DNA of 34,976 bases. Source: Prevotellaceae bacterium. Lineage in GTDB: Bacteria; Bacteroidota; Bacteroidia; Bacteroidales; Bacteroidaceae. The stretch covers positions 1 to 34,976 of the forward strand of contig JAQXTH010000010.1 in the NCBI GenBank assembly GCA_029219385.1. Direction: 5' to 3'. The notes under the pieces were generated by a model. The model was not told the DNA's origin. It saw nothing but the letters and a program-made list of their open reading frames with translations, and searched no databases. The position numbers and the translations under genes were made by a program. This document shows positions 27,558-34,976 of the stretch, piece after piece (the first letter of the stretch is position 1; every line of letters begins with the position of its first letter).

Positions 27558-28322
27558 TTAGTGGCTCGAGAGAATGCGGTGGGGCAGGTGGCCGTGGGCA
27601 ACAAGTTCAAAAGGACAGCCGACCTCTTCTTCAAACCATTCGTGGGCAGGCTCGGCGGCGGGGTGATAGTGGAGGGTGTGGTTCACACAAGCAATGTTGC
27701 GCACTTCGCGCACTATGGTGCCCATATCGTGGCTCACCAGCATAATGGCGCAGTGGTTGTTGATTTCGCGCAGCAGACGATACATCTGCCCCTCGCTTTC
27801 TTTGTCCATATAGGTTGAGGGTTCGTCGAGCACTAACAAACTCGGGTCGCTCACCAAGGCGCGTGCCATCAACACTCTTTGGCGTTGACCGCCCGAGAGT
27901 TTGCCTATGGGGCGCGAGGCGAGAGGTGTGAGTTCAAAAAGATTGATTATCTCTCCGGCTTTTTGGCGTTGTTGGGCCGTATAGCGGTGAAACAGAGATT
28001 TTCCGGCAAGGAAGCCGCTCATCACAACTTCTCTCACCGTGATGGGAAAATCGTAGTCAAACAACAGATATTGTGGCAGGTAGCCGATATTGATATTTTT
28101 AACGGGTGTTCCTTGGTTGTTGAAAAACTCTATTGTTCCGGTGGTTGGGGTGAGCAGCCCGAGCAATGCCTTCACGAGGGTTGTCTTGCCACCTCCGTTG
28201 GGACCTATCACTCCGAGAAAATCGTTGTGCTCTATTGTGAGGCAAGCATTTTCCAAAGCCGTTTTGCCATCATAGCTCACGGTGAGGTTTGTTATTTTAA
28301 CTATCGGTTTTGGTTGTTCCAT
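27558..28322 (-). CDS. znuC: Metal (Zn/Mn-type) ABC transporter ATP-binding protein
   Basis: 254 residues. Complete ATPase: Walker A GPNGGGKTTLVKALLGLL (about 39-56), Q-loop YLPQYLLFDYDFPITVREVV, ABC signature LSGGQRQRVLMARAL, Walker B LLVLDEPSTYMD, switch His in VSHDMG. The Q-loop region and DEPSTYMD fit the manganese/zinc/iron chelate (ZnuC/MntB) group. Its start overlaps the lipoprotein gene by 26 bp. No permease gene follows: the next same-strand gene is serine dehydratase. The metal is inferred from the partner lipoprotein family and is not proven. Confidence 0.88.
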   Translation of the reverse strand: MEQPKPIVKITNLTVSYDGKTALENACLTIEHNDFLGVIGPNGGGKTTLVKALLGLLTPTTGTIEFFNNQGTPVKNINIGYLPQYLLFDYDFPITVREVVMSGFLAGKSLFHRYTAQQRQKAGEIINLFELTPLASRPIGKLSGGQRQRVLMARALVSDPSLLVLDEPSTYMDKESEGQMYRLLREINNHCAIMLVSHDMGTIVREVRNIACVNHTLHYHPAAEPAHEWFEEEVGCPFELVAHGHLPHRILSSH

Positions 28323-29157
28323 ATTTCAATGTTTTAGCGATAAAGAGGAGTTGCTCCGGCCAGTGGTATGAGAGAGGGTTGATGGTTACCACTTCGGCTC
28401 CGGTTTCACGGGCAATGACCAATGCGCTGTTTTCAGAAAACTCTTGTTGCACAAACACGACTTTAACCTTTTCTGCGCGTGCTTGTGAGATGAGTTGTTT
28501 TATTGATTGGGGTGTGGGCTCTTTTCCTTCGTTTTCGATGGCAATTTGTTGGAGGTTATATTGCCGGGCAAACGAGGAGAGGGCCGGGTGGGCAATGACA
28601 AAGGCTCTTGAGGGGAGTTTCTCGGTGAGCGACGAGATGGCTTTGTCGGTGGAGTCGATGAGCTGCTCCATTTTTTTCAGTCGCGCGGTGTAGTGGGCGG
28701 TGTTGTCTTTGTCGAGAGTTATGAGTGTTTGCGTGATGTTGCGACAAATTATGAGGGCGTTGGCCGGTGTTGTCCATGTGTGTGGGTCAAAAGAGTCGGA
28801 GGCGATGCCTTGTGACGTGTCGCAAACATAGAGGTCTTTTCTGTTGCGTGTTGCGTCTTTCAGCCAGGTTGTCTCTACTCCGAGTCCTCCGATTTCAAAC
28901 AGACAGCAGGCTTGTGACAAATCGACCATTTGGCTTATGGCAGGGGTGAACTCTTCGGGACTGAAACCTTGTGGCACGAAAGTGCTTACTTCCCATTGTG
29001 GCCCTGCCAAATTTTCTGCAAAGTAGCGCAAAGGCTCGATAGACACCATGATTTTGCGTCTTTGTGTTGCCTCTTCGCTTTTGCAACCGGCAAAAACGAA
29101 GGTCAACACGAGCAGCGCACCGCATAAGATTCTGTGTTTTAAATCTGATAGTTTCAT
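28297..29157 (-). CDS. znuA: Metal ABC transporter substrate-binding lipoprotein (ZnuA/cluster A-I)
   Basis: 286 residues from ATG 29157 (MKLSDLKHRI); the frame extends upstream to 29175 but that lies in the tandem repeat. Lipoprotein signal LVLTFVFAGC with Cys at about residue 25. The family order of metal ligands is partly changed: the first His motif (usually DPHxYEP) reads FSPEEFTPA, while His residues remain in SFDPHTW and FVIAHPALSSF, and the final Asp motif reads TINPLS. No His-rich loop is present. It binds zinc or manganese in the periplasm and hands it to the importer. The upstream region carries three -7 boxes in a 75-bp tandem repeat. Confidence 0.85.
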   Translation of the reverse strand: MKLSDLKHRILCGALLVLTFVFAGCKSEEATQRRKIMVSIEPLRYFAENLAGPQWEVSTFVPQGFSPEEFTPAISQMVDLSQACCLFEIGGLGVETTWLKDATRNRKDLYVCDTSQGIASDSFDPHTWTTPANALIICRNITQTLITLDKDNTAHYTARLKKMEQLIDSTDKAISSLTEKLPSRAFVIAHPALSSFARQYNLQQIAIENEGKEPTPQSIKQLISQARAEKVKVVFVQQEFSENSALVIARETGAEVVTINPLSYHWPEQLLFIAKTLKYGTTKTDS

Positions 29158-29160
29158 GTT

Positions 29161-29319
29161 GCAAAGATAGTGCAAATCGAGAGCAGAATAGCCAAACTTG
29201 CTTGAGCAGTTTTGCCGAGATGCAGCCTATCTTATGCAAAGATAGTGCAAATTGAGAGCAGAATAGCCAAGCTTGCTTGAGTAGTTTTGCCGAGATGCAG
29301 CCTATCTTATGCAAAGATA
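29161..29319 (-). repeat. 75-bp tandem repeat carrying promoter boxes
   Basis: Unit 29161-29235 is repeated at 29236-29310 with only three differences (about 96%); a third partial copy (9 bp) begins at 29311. Each copy begins, on the minus strand, with TATCTTTG boxes at 29162-29169, 29237-29244 and 29312-29319. The 29158-29511 interval contains this repeat and the C40 peptidase promoter. The unit resembles a dispersed Bacteroidales promoter repeat that I believe I have seen in other genomes; that recollection is unverified. Confidence 0.92.
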
Positions 29320-29464
29320 AAGTAAATTCTTAGTATTTCATCCCAAATGATAAATATATAAATGAAATTTGTTAAAATCTATGCAATCGGTGGCTGTAAC
29401 ACTAAAAGTGTTTAAATCGTTAATTAATTCTTTTAACATTTGTGACTTGGATTGATATTTTTTC

Positions 29465-29472
29465 TATCTTTG
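29465..29472 (+). promoter_or_regulatory. Bacteroidetes -7 box (TATCTTTG)
   Basis: TATCTTTG with TTTG at 29439-29442 (22-bp spacing), about 40 nt upstream of the peptidase ATG at 29512. Confidence 0.65.
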
Positions 29473-29511
29473 GAGAGGAAAAGAGAAAAAACTACTAACA
29501 ACTTAAAGTCT

Positions 29512-30009
29512 ATGAGAAAACTTTTCACAATATTGGCATTATTTGTAGTTGCAGCTTTCACAATGGCGGCAACTGCCGGAGAGCGTGCCAATGAAAGTGT
29601 GCTCACAGGCGATAAGGTTGTGGAATGTGCTAAGAAATATTTGGGCACTCGCTATCGCTCGGGAGGTATGAGTCCTAAGCGTGGCTTTGACTGCTCAGGG
29701 TTTACCTCTTTTATTTATAGTAATCACGACATTGTGCTTCCTCACTCATCTCGTTCGCAGTTTGCTACGCTTAAGGGTGATAATCTTGTTGAGAAAACAT
29801 CGGATTTGAGGGTGGGTGACCTCGTGTTTTTCTCCGGTTCGCGTAAGTCTAAAACCGTAGGTCATGTGGGTATCGTTACTTCGGTGGACGACCTCGGTGG
29901 TTTTGAGTTTATCCACAGCTCTTGCTCGAGTGGCGTGATTGTGAGCAAGTCGACCGAGGCATATTATGCCAATCGCTATATCGGTGCTTGCAGGGTTATT
30001 GAAGATTAA
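29512..30009 (+). CDS. Secreted C40 (NlpC/P60) peptidase
   Basis: 165 residues from ATG 29512. Signal peptide about 1-20 (MRKLFTILALFVVAAFTMAA). Single NlpC/P60 domain: catalytic Cys61 in RGFDCSGF, His118 in VGHVGIV, and a polar third residue expected near FIHSS. It cleaves peptide bonds in peptidoglycan stems (D-Glu-diaminopimelate type) in the periplasm and is much shorter than multi-domain relatives. It has its own promoter and a bidirectional terminator, so it is monocistronic. Confidence 0.92.
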   Translation: MRKLFTILALFVVAAFTMAATAGERANESVLTGDKVVECAKKYLGTRYRSGGMSPKRGFDCSGFTSFIYSNHDIVLPHSSRSQFATLKGDNLVEKTSDLRVGDLVFFSGSRKSKTVGHVGIVTSVDDLGGFEFIHSSCSSGVIVSKSTEAYYANRYIGACRVIED

Positions 30010-30040
30010 ACGGATTTATAATATTTCAGACAAACAAATA

Positions 30041-30081
30041 AATAAGAAACTGCGGTTCGTAATGAGCCGCAGTTTCTTATT
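30041..30081. terminator. Bidirectional intrinsic terminator
   Basis: AATAAGAAACTGCGG (30041-30055) pairs with 30067-30081 over 15 bp, 11-nt loop. It lies between the convergent C40 peptidase and nagB genes. Confidence 0.85.
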
Positions 30082-30102
30082 GGTTTGTACTGTTGTTAAG
30101 TA

Positions 30103-30915
30103 TTATTTTAGTAGTGATGCCGGGTCAAGATTTGCGCTTTCAATATCTTTGAAGTATTTGTATGTGCCCACTTTCAGCTCCATCGTTGCCGCTTCGTCAG
30201 CCACAATGATTGCTTTCTCATGAAGTTGGAGCGCTGAGATGGTCCACATTTGTGAGATGCCGCCTTCTACACCGTGTTGCAATGCGCGCGCTTTGTTGTA
30301 TCCGTTTACGATAATCATCACGCTCTTGGCTGCCATTACGGTGCCCACGCCCACTGTTAACGCTGTGGAAGGCACTTTGTTGATGTCGCCTTCAAAGAAG
30401 CGTGAGTTGGCTATCTTGGTGTCGAGAGTGAGAGTCTTTTGGCGTGTGCGAGAGGTCAATGAAGAGCCCGGCTCATTGAAGGCAATATGTCCGTCGGGGC
30501 CTATGCCTCCCATAAAAAGGTCGATGCCTCCATAGGATGCTATCTTTTCTTCATAACGACGACACTCGGCTTCCAAATCATCGGCATTGCCGTTAAGGAT
30601 ATTTACATTCTCCTTTTTAATATTTATGTGGCTGAAGAAGTTGTTCCACATAAAAGAGTGATAGCTTTCGGGATGTTCTTCGGGAAGACCACAGTATTCA
30701 TCCATGTTGAAGGTCACCACATGCTCAAACGACACTTTCCCCGCCTTGTTCAGCTCAATGAGTTTTTTGTACATCCCAAGCGGAGAACTTCCGGTCGGGC
30801 ATCCCAACACAAAAGGCTTTTCAGCAGTAGGGTTGGCTGCATTAATTCTTGATGCAACATAGTTTGCTGCCCATTCAGATACATTTGCGTAATCCGGTTC
30901 GATAATTAGTCGCAT
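30103..30915 (-). CDS. nagB: Glucosamine-6-phosphate deaminase
   Basis: 270 residues, the same length class as E. coli NagB and with the same residue numbering at the active site: Asp72 (FNMDEY), Asp141, His143 and Glu148 ([16 protein letters not shown]). The phosphate-binding loop [13 protein letters not shown] is at 37-49. It converts glucosamine-6-phosphate to fructose-6-phosphate and ammonia, the last step of amino-sugar catabolism. It is divergent from a NagB-like/PIG-L fusion 190 bp away. Confidence 0.97.
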   Translation of the reverse strand: MRLIIEPDYANVSEWAANYVASRINAANPTAEKPFVLGCPTGSSPLGMYKKLIELNKAGKVSFEHVVTFNMDEYCGLPEEHPESYHSFMWNNFFSHINIKKENVNILNGNADDLEAECRRYEEKIASYGGIDLFMGGIGPDGHIAFNEPGSSLTSRTRQKTLTLDTKIANSRFFEGDINKVPSTALTVGVGTVMAAKSVMIIVNGYNKARALQHGVEGGISQMWTISALQLHEKAIIVADEAATMELKVGTYKYFKDIESANLDPASLLK

Positions 30916-30948
30916 AATTGTTTTTATTTGTTAGGTAAAAATTTTCCG

Positions 30949-30956
30949 CAAATGTA
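30949..30956 (-). promoter_or_regulatory. Bacteroidetes -7 box (TACATTTG) for nagB
   Basis: TACATTTG on the minus strand, 33 nt upstream of the nagB ATG at 30915. No well-spaced -33 TTG is evident. Confidence 0.6.
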
Positions 30957-31048
30957 GGTATTTTTTTGAGCAAATCCGAATTTTTTTCTATTAAAAACGA
31001 GCAAAATATTAAAAATAAGATATTAAAAGTTAAATGAACTGAAAATTG

Positions 31049-31079
31049 TTTGAAATTATTGAATTGTTGTATACCTTTG
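31049..31079 (+). promoter_or_regulatory. Promoter of the NagB-like/PIG-L gene (TTTG - 19 bp - TACCTTTG)
   Basis: TTTG at 31049-31052, a 19-bp spacer and TACCTTTG at 31072-31079, 26 nt upstream of ATG 31106. This is a close match to the Bacteroidetes consensus. Confidence 0.7.
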
Positions 31080-31105
31080 CATCAACCTAAAAGGTAAAAC
31101 CAAAA

Positions 31106-33085
31106 ATGAAAACGAACCTAAGCTCACAAATCAAATTAGACCTTATCCCGAAAAGGTATTATGCTCCCGACAACAAGATTGAGTTTGCCTCTCTTTGCCG
31201 TGAAGAGAAAGTGTTTACACAAATTTACGAAACCATCGATGAAGGCGTGGCAAAGATTGCCAATGCGGTGGTTGAAACAATTGAGAAGAGTGTAGAGCAA
31301 AAAGGCAAGTGCGTGATTGCGCTCGGCTCAGGTAATAGTGTGTTGCCGGTATATGCGGAGCTTATCCGCCGTAATGAAGCTGAAGAAGTCGACTTTTCAA
31401 AGGTGGTTGTTTTTAATTTGTTTGAGTTTTATCCCACCATCAAGGGCAATCCCAGTACTTTGGACCGCTTGGATATGTTCTTCCTCAGTAAGGTGAATAT
31501 TAAGGCTGAAAATGTCCATTCGTTTAATCAAGAAATAGAAAAAAGCGATCTGCTTGAAGCTTGTCGCGAATATGAAGCTGAAATTGACGCTTGTGGCGGT
31601 TTGGATCTCGTGCTTTGCGAGGTTGGTACTGCCGGAAATATCGCTCTCAACTGTCCGGGGTCTTCGATGACATCCGGCTGTCGTCTCACTCTCATCGACC
31701 CTGTAACGCGTCGTAGCGTTTCTAGCTCTTATGACCTTGAGACGGCTCCTACTACCGCTGTTACTCTCGGTGTAGGTAACATCCTTTCTGCTAAGAAAGT
31801 GATTTGTATGGCATGGGGCGAAAATCAATCGAAGATTGTGAAGGCTACGGTGGAAGACAAAGCTTCGGAAACTGTCCCGTCGTCGTTCCTCCAAATGCAT
31901 CGCAATGCAAAAATCATTGTTGACCTTTCGGCTGCAGAGTCGCTCACTCGTATTTGCCATCCGTGGCTTGTCACTTCTTGCGAATGGAACAACAAACTCA
32001 TACGTCGCGCCATTGCTTGGCTATGTGAGCAAACCGGCAAGCCTATCTTGAAGCTCACCAACAATGACTTCAACGAGCATGGACTTAACGAGCTTGCCGC
32101 TCAGTATGGCTCGGCATACAATGTAAACATCAAGGTGTTTAACGATATACAACACACCATCACTGGTTGGCCTGGTGGTAAGCCTAATGCTGACGACACC
32201 GACCGTCCGGAGCGCGCCAATCCTTATCCTAAGAGGGTGATTGTGTTTAGCCCGCACCCCGATGACGATGTAATCTCTATGGGTGGCACTCTTAAACGTC
32301 TTGTCGACCAAAAACACGATGTGCATGTGGCTTATGAAACTTCCGGCAATATCGCTGTGGGCGATGAGGATATGTTCCGCTACATCCTCGTAATGGACCA
32401 AATACAAAAAGAATTCGGACTTGACTCTGAAACTTATCTGGAGAAATCCAAACAAATAAAGGAATTTCTCAAACAAAAACATCCCGGTGATGTTGATTCG
32501 GCTGAAATCAGATTCCTTAAAGGTCGCATCCGCCGTGCAGAGGCTAAAACTGCTTGCAACTGGATGGGTGTGAAGCCGGAAAATGTGCACCATCTCGATT
32601 TGCCGTTCTACGAAACAGGCACTATTAAGAAGGGCGACCTCTCTGAGAAAGATGTCAAGATTGTGAAAGATTTGATTATGAGCGTGAAGCCTCATCAGAT
32701 TTTTGTGGCAGGCGACTTGGCTGACCCTCATGGCACTCACCGTGTATGTACTGATGCTGTGCTTGCTGCCGTTGACGAACTTCTAGATGAGGACTTTATG
32801 AAGGATTGCCGTATTTGGATGTATCGCGGCGCTTGGGCAGAATGGGAAATCGACCACATCGAGATGGCCGTGCCTATGAGCCCTGAAGAACTTCGATTTA
32901 AGCGTAACACCATTCTCAAACATCAATCGCAAATGGAGAATGCGCCGTTCCTTGGCGACGATGACCGCTTGTTCTGGCAACGCGCTGAAGACCGCAACCG
33001 CGCTACCGCAAAGCTCTACAGTAGTCTCGGTCTTGCTTCTTATGAGGCGATGGAGGCGTTTGTGGAATATCATCCAATCAGATAA
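31106..33085 (+). CDS. Degenerate NagB domain fused to PIG-L/LmbE deacetylase
   Basis: 659 residues with two domains. Residues about 30-290 have the NagB fold (LGSGNSVLPVYAEL; CEVGTAGN..NCPGSS), but every catalytic residue is replaced: Asp72 to Phe106, Asp141 to Ala176, His143 to Asn178, Glu148 to Cys183. It cannot be a deaminase by the known mechanism. Residues about 370-640 form a PIG-L/LmbE zinc N-deacetylase with SPHPDDD (383-388) and the His motif DPHGTHRVCTDA. It resembles the putative NagB-like protein BT_0258 family of Bacteroides. A likely role is hydrolysis of an N-acyl amino sugar, with the NagB part as a sugar-phosphate sensor or scaffold (inference). Confidence 0.9.
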   Translation: MKTNLSSQIKLDLIPKRYYAPDNKIEFASLCREEKVFTQIYETIDEGVAKIANAVVETIEKSVEQKGKCVIALGSGNSVLPVYAELIRRNEAEEVDFSKVVVFNLFEFYPTIKGNPSTLDRLDMFFLSKVNIKAENVHSFNQEIEKSDLLEACREYEAEIDACGGLDLVLCEVGTAGNIALNCPGSSMTSGCRLTLIDPVTRRSVSSSYDLETAPTTAVTLGVGNILSAKKVICMAWGENQSKIVKATVEDKASETVPSSFLQMHRNAKIIVDLSAAESLTRICHPWLVTSCEWNNKLIRRAIAWLCEQTGKPILKLTNNDFNEHGLNELAAQYGSAYNVNIKVFNDIQHTITGWPGGKPNADDTDRPERANPYPKRVIVFSPHPDDDVISMGGTLKRLVDQKHDVHVAYETSGNIAVGDEDMFRYILVMDQIQKEFGLDSETYLEKSKQIKEFLKQKHPGDVDSAEIRFLKGRIRRAEAKTACNWMGVKPENVHHLDLPFYETGTIKKGDLSEKDVKIVKDLIMSVKPHQIFVAGDLADPHGTHRVCTDAVLAAVDELLDEDFMKDCRIWMYRGAWAEWEIDHIEMAVPMSPEELRFKRNTILKHQSQMENAPFLGDDDRLFWQRAEDRNRATAKLYSSLGLASYEAMEAFVEYHPIR

Positions 33086-33184
33086 TTAAAAAAATGTATT
33101 ATCGCTGTACAATATAAACAAAATCTTTGCGTTATTGTTATAAGAAAAAGCAACAACAACAAATAAGTGAATCATAGGTTAAGG

Positions 33185-33221
33185 AATCCGACGGATCGTG
33201 AGATTAGTCGGATTATTTTTT
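33185..33221 (+). terminator. Intrinsic terminator of the NagB-like/PIG-L gene
   Basis: AATCCGAC (33185-33192) pairs with GTCGGATT (33207-33214), followed by ATTTTTTA. It lies 100 nt past the stop. The group II intron relic begins directly after the T-run. Confidence 0.8.
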
Positions 33222-33750
33222 ATTCGCCCAGCACGAACGTATTCTAACGAGTGCAAGTCCCCAAGCCGCTCTGACAGTGGGAAGGCTACAGCCGAAAGCA
33301 AGGGTGTCCATTGTGAGGTGGAATCTGAAGGAAGCTTTAGGCAAACATCTGACCCAACGTACAGATACTTGATGCCAAGGCTTGTGAGAGTGGATAAATC
33401 TGCAAAACAAGATAAAGTTTCTCCGTGAAATAAAATCCATTACCAAACGCAGCAACGGCAAAGGCTTCCTTTGGTAGAAGAAACTTATTAAGTGTGGCAT
33501 CAGCAGATGGTATGCATGGCAATGGGCAAATACTCGTAAGGAATATTGGCACATAGCTGATAGCTGGATTCTGCATAGAGCCATAATGAATATGGGACTT
33601 GTAAGGCAAGGATATCCCTCAATAATCGGCACTTATACCAAATTGCATTGCAATTAGAAAACCGCCGTATGCCTAACGGCACGTATGGTGGTGTGAGAGG
33701 TCGAAAAACGAAAGTAGGAAGAAAACCACTTCGTTTTCCTCCTACTCGAT
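33222..33750 (+). mobile_element. Internally deleted group II intron (class C-like) relic
   Basis: The 5' part starts CGCCCAGC and continues with GAGTGCAAGTCCCC, both typical of bacterial group II intron domain I. The 3' part carries the tail of a maturase frame, then domain V-like sequence CCGCCGTATG...GCACGTATGGTGG, GTGTGAGAGGTCG, and a domain VI-like stem of AGTAGGA/TCCTACT ending CGAT. Total about 529 bp against roughly 2 kb for an intact element, so most of the reverse-transcriptase frame is gone. It sits immediately behind an intrinsic terminator, the preferred target of class C introns. End points are by motif alignment, plus or minus a few bases. Confidence 0.75.
33418..33657 (+). pseudogene. 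C-terminal fragment of a group II intron reverse transcriptase/maturase
   Basis: In one frame: FLREIKSITKRSNGKGFLW, an in-frame TAG at 33475-33477 (one base from TGG), then KKLIKCGISRWYAWQW, ANTRKEYWHIADSWILHRA and MGLVRQGYPSIIGTY up to TAG at 33655. The W-A-N-T-R-K-x-Y-W-x-I-A-x-S..L pattern is the conserved C-terminal end of intron-encoded proteins. All RT motifs (YxDD etc.) are missing. Non-functional. Confidence 0.75.
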
Positions 33751-34117
33751 TGTGTCTTCTTTTGCCTTCATTTGTTGCTTAGCTGAGTGATTCAGCCATA
33801 ATGTGGGTTGATTGTAAGTCAGGCAAACGTGTTGATGAAGTTAGTGAAATATTAATGATACTTAATCTGTTTCACACACTTCCCATAATCTTTGCAAACG
33901 TTGGCTCAAGACATATTGCATTATCCGCCTTATTTTCTAAACGGTAAATCGGTCATTGATAGTTATTGAGATTGCGTTCCTGCCCGATGTTGTTAATATT
34001 GTCGATAAGCGAGTGGGTTGGGACGCAACAAAAAATAGAGACTGTTTAACCAGCAGTGCAGTGTGTCTCTTCCTTCACAACGCCGTTTACAGTGTTTGAA
34101 AGGGTGGGCTCCAACCA

Positions 34118-34271
34118 GAGGCTGTTTGACTATAGGAATGACATCAGAGAAATCTTCCGATGTGTGGAGAGATGACGTGCATGAGGTTGTGTCGTAATTA
34201 ATGGTTATGAACTGCACCCCAAAAGTTAGACAAAAAACTTTTGGAGTGCAGTTCACTAGTTAAACAGCCTC
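34118..34271. mobile_element. MITE-like element with terminal inverted repeats
   Basis: GAGGCTGTTTGACTA (34118-34132) is inverted at 34257-34271 with 14 of 15 matches, bounding 154 bp. Near its right end is a 19-nt-arm palindrome (34209-34227 with 34236-34254, one mismatch) containing CCAAAAGTT, a string common at Bacteroidetes IS ends. A further direct copy, GAGACTGTTTAAC, lies at 34038-34050. No transposase is present. The rest of 33751-34117 shows no gene or repeat that I recognise. Confidence 0.5.
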
Positions 34272-34296
34272 GCCATTATTGGTTATGGCTAAGCGA

Positions 34297-34976
34297 TTAG
34301 CGTACAGCCACTTTCTTTGCTAATTTCATGCCATCTGCATAGGTTGCGGTCACAACGTAGAAGCCGGGAGCAAGCGATGCTTTATCGATGTGGTCGTAAC
34401 CTTCGGCAACAATTACTCCGGAGAGATTTACAACAGTTATTCTTGCATTGGTGGCATAGAAGCCGGTAGTTGTGCAGAGGATTTCACGACTGTCGAGTGC
34501 TTCGATGCTTTCGACAGCGGAGTTGATGGTTGTTGCCGAATATTTGGCAATACCTTGCTTAGGAATCAATACCCAGAGATGGATACCGTCACCCTCCGGT
34601 TTGGCAATCGCCGTGGTGACGAATGTGCCGTTAGCAACGTCGGCTTTGCCGAGCGCACCAAAGCTGTGGAGCTTGGTAGCCTTGGTTATACCGTCGGTCA
34701 CGTTCAAGAGGTTGAGATAGCCTTGTTTTGCACCTGTAGTGTAGGTCACTGCTGCTGCAAGGGTGTATTGACCGTAGGTAAACGGATAGTAGCAAGTACC
34801 AATGGTGTTGTTGTCGAGGGCGGCTGCGGTAAGTGCTTCCTTATATGTGCCTTCGGCGGTGAAGCGTGTAGGCATTCCACCCTTGCCGGTGCAGATGATT
34901 GTGCCGTCGTCTTGTGCACGCACATCCAATACTGCTACGCCATCGTTGATGCCATAAGCAGTAGTGCCGTCAGCCT
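34297..34976 (-). CDS. Secreted protein C-terminus with type IX sorting-like tail (5' end beyond window)
   Basis: The minus-strand frame is open from position 34976 (window edge) to the stop at 34297, giving at least 226 residues; a TTG at 34929 is internal, not the start. The visible part is a beta-rich region of repeated short strands (..YNxx.GTCYYPFTYGQYTLAAAVTYTTGA..) with no motif I can name. The last about 75 residues (ARITVVNLSGVIVAEGYDHIDKAS..APGFYVVTATYADGMKLAKKVAVR, in broken form) match the T9SS type A sorting-domain pattern: a nLsG turn, LaPGfYvV and a final basic K-K-V-V-R strand. It is probably exported and anchored by PorU-type processing (family inference). Confidence 0.8.
   Translation of the reverse strand, partial: ADGTTAYGINDGVAVLDVRAQDDGTIICTGKGGMPTRFTAEGTYKEALTAAALDNNTIGTCYYPFTYGQYTLAAAVTYTTGAKQGYLNLLNVTDGITKATKLHSFGALGKADVANGTFVTTAIAKPEGDGIHLWVLIPKQGIAKYSATTINSAVESIEALDSREILCTTTGFYATNARITVVNLSGVIVAEGYDHIDKASLAPGFYVVTATYADGMKLAKKVAVR

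Noticed and set aside
28895-29314. Minus-strand 139-codon frame with perfect 25-residue repeats (HKIGCISAKLLKQ..)
   Set aside because: The repeat arises because the promoter-bearing tandem unit is 75 bp, a multiple of three; the frame overlaps the real lipoprotein gene in another frame and has no protein-like composition.
33198-33428. Plus-strand 76-codon frame in the group II intron relic
   Set aside because: It covers structured domain I RNA (GTGCAAGTCC core), not a protein; the maturase remnant is in a different frame.
33418-33657. Maturase remnant as the missing DGR reverse transcriptase
   Set aside because: It is the C-terminal tail of an intron-encoded protein (WANTRKEYWHIADS) with no RT core and an in-frame stop; it cannot serve the variable repeat.

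Overview
The window looks like a chromosomal segment from an anaerobic gut-type Bacteroidales (Bacteroidota). Muribaculaceae or Prevotellaceae-like is my best guess, but I cannot place the genus. The evidence is: at least thirteen promoter boxes of the form TAnnTTTG (the Bacteroidetes -7 element); a SusB-type GH97 enzyme; a giant GH2/LamG/PKD protein and a right-edge protein whose C-terminal tails look like type IX sorting domains; dockerin-like repeats on secreted proteins; and a PG_1098-type methyltransferase.

Layout. (1) 1-3810, minus: a giant secreted protein, cut by the left edge, with a duplicated dockerin-like module. (2) 4084-6757, minus: an overlapping operon of a sirtuin deacylase, an extended SDR epimerase and a PAP2/inositol-phosphorylceramide-synthase-like membrane enzyme. 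(3) 6881-9945, plus: RNase R and an SGNH/DUF4886 protein. (4) 10087-12216, minus: GH97; divergent from it, a TSCPD protein and a SAM methyltransferase. (5) 13882-19668, minus: a 1928-residue multidomain GH2 enzyme. (6) 20026-23874, plus: TrpB2, a BACON/NPCBM-like secreted protein and two membrane proteins. (7) 24132-25933, plus: a SprT-like protein and a dockerin-SUMF1 protein whose last 130 bp look like the variable repeat of a diversity-generating retroelement (DGR). (8) 26301-29157, minus: serine dehydratase and two parts of a zinc/manganese ABC importer, preceded by a 75-bp tandem promoter repeat. (9) 29512-33085: a C40 peptidase, NagB, and divergently a catalytically dead NagB domain fused to a PIG-L deacetylase. 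(10) 33086-34296: no intact gene, but a deleted group II intron sitting directly behind a transcription terminator, and a MITE-like inverted-repeat element. (11) 34297-end, minus: the C-terminus of another secreted protein.

Functionally this is mostly housekeeping (RNA decay, amino-acid and amino-sugar metabolism, metal uptake) mixed with surface glycan degradation and surface display. The most interesting signals are the DGR-like variable segment on a dockerin-bearing secreted protein with no reverse transcriptase nearby, a poly-A tract in the GH2 gene at which slippage in either direction would truncate the enzyme just after its catalytic half, the group II intron relic behind a terminator, and the tandemly repeated promoter upstream of the metal-binding lipoprotein.
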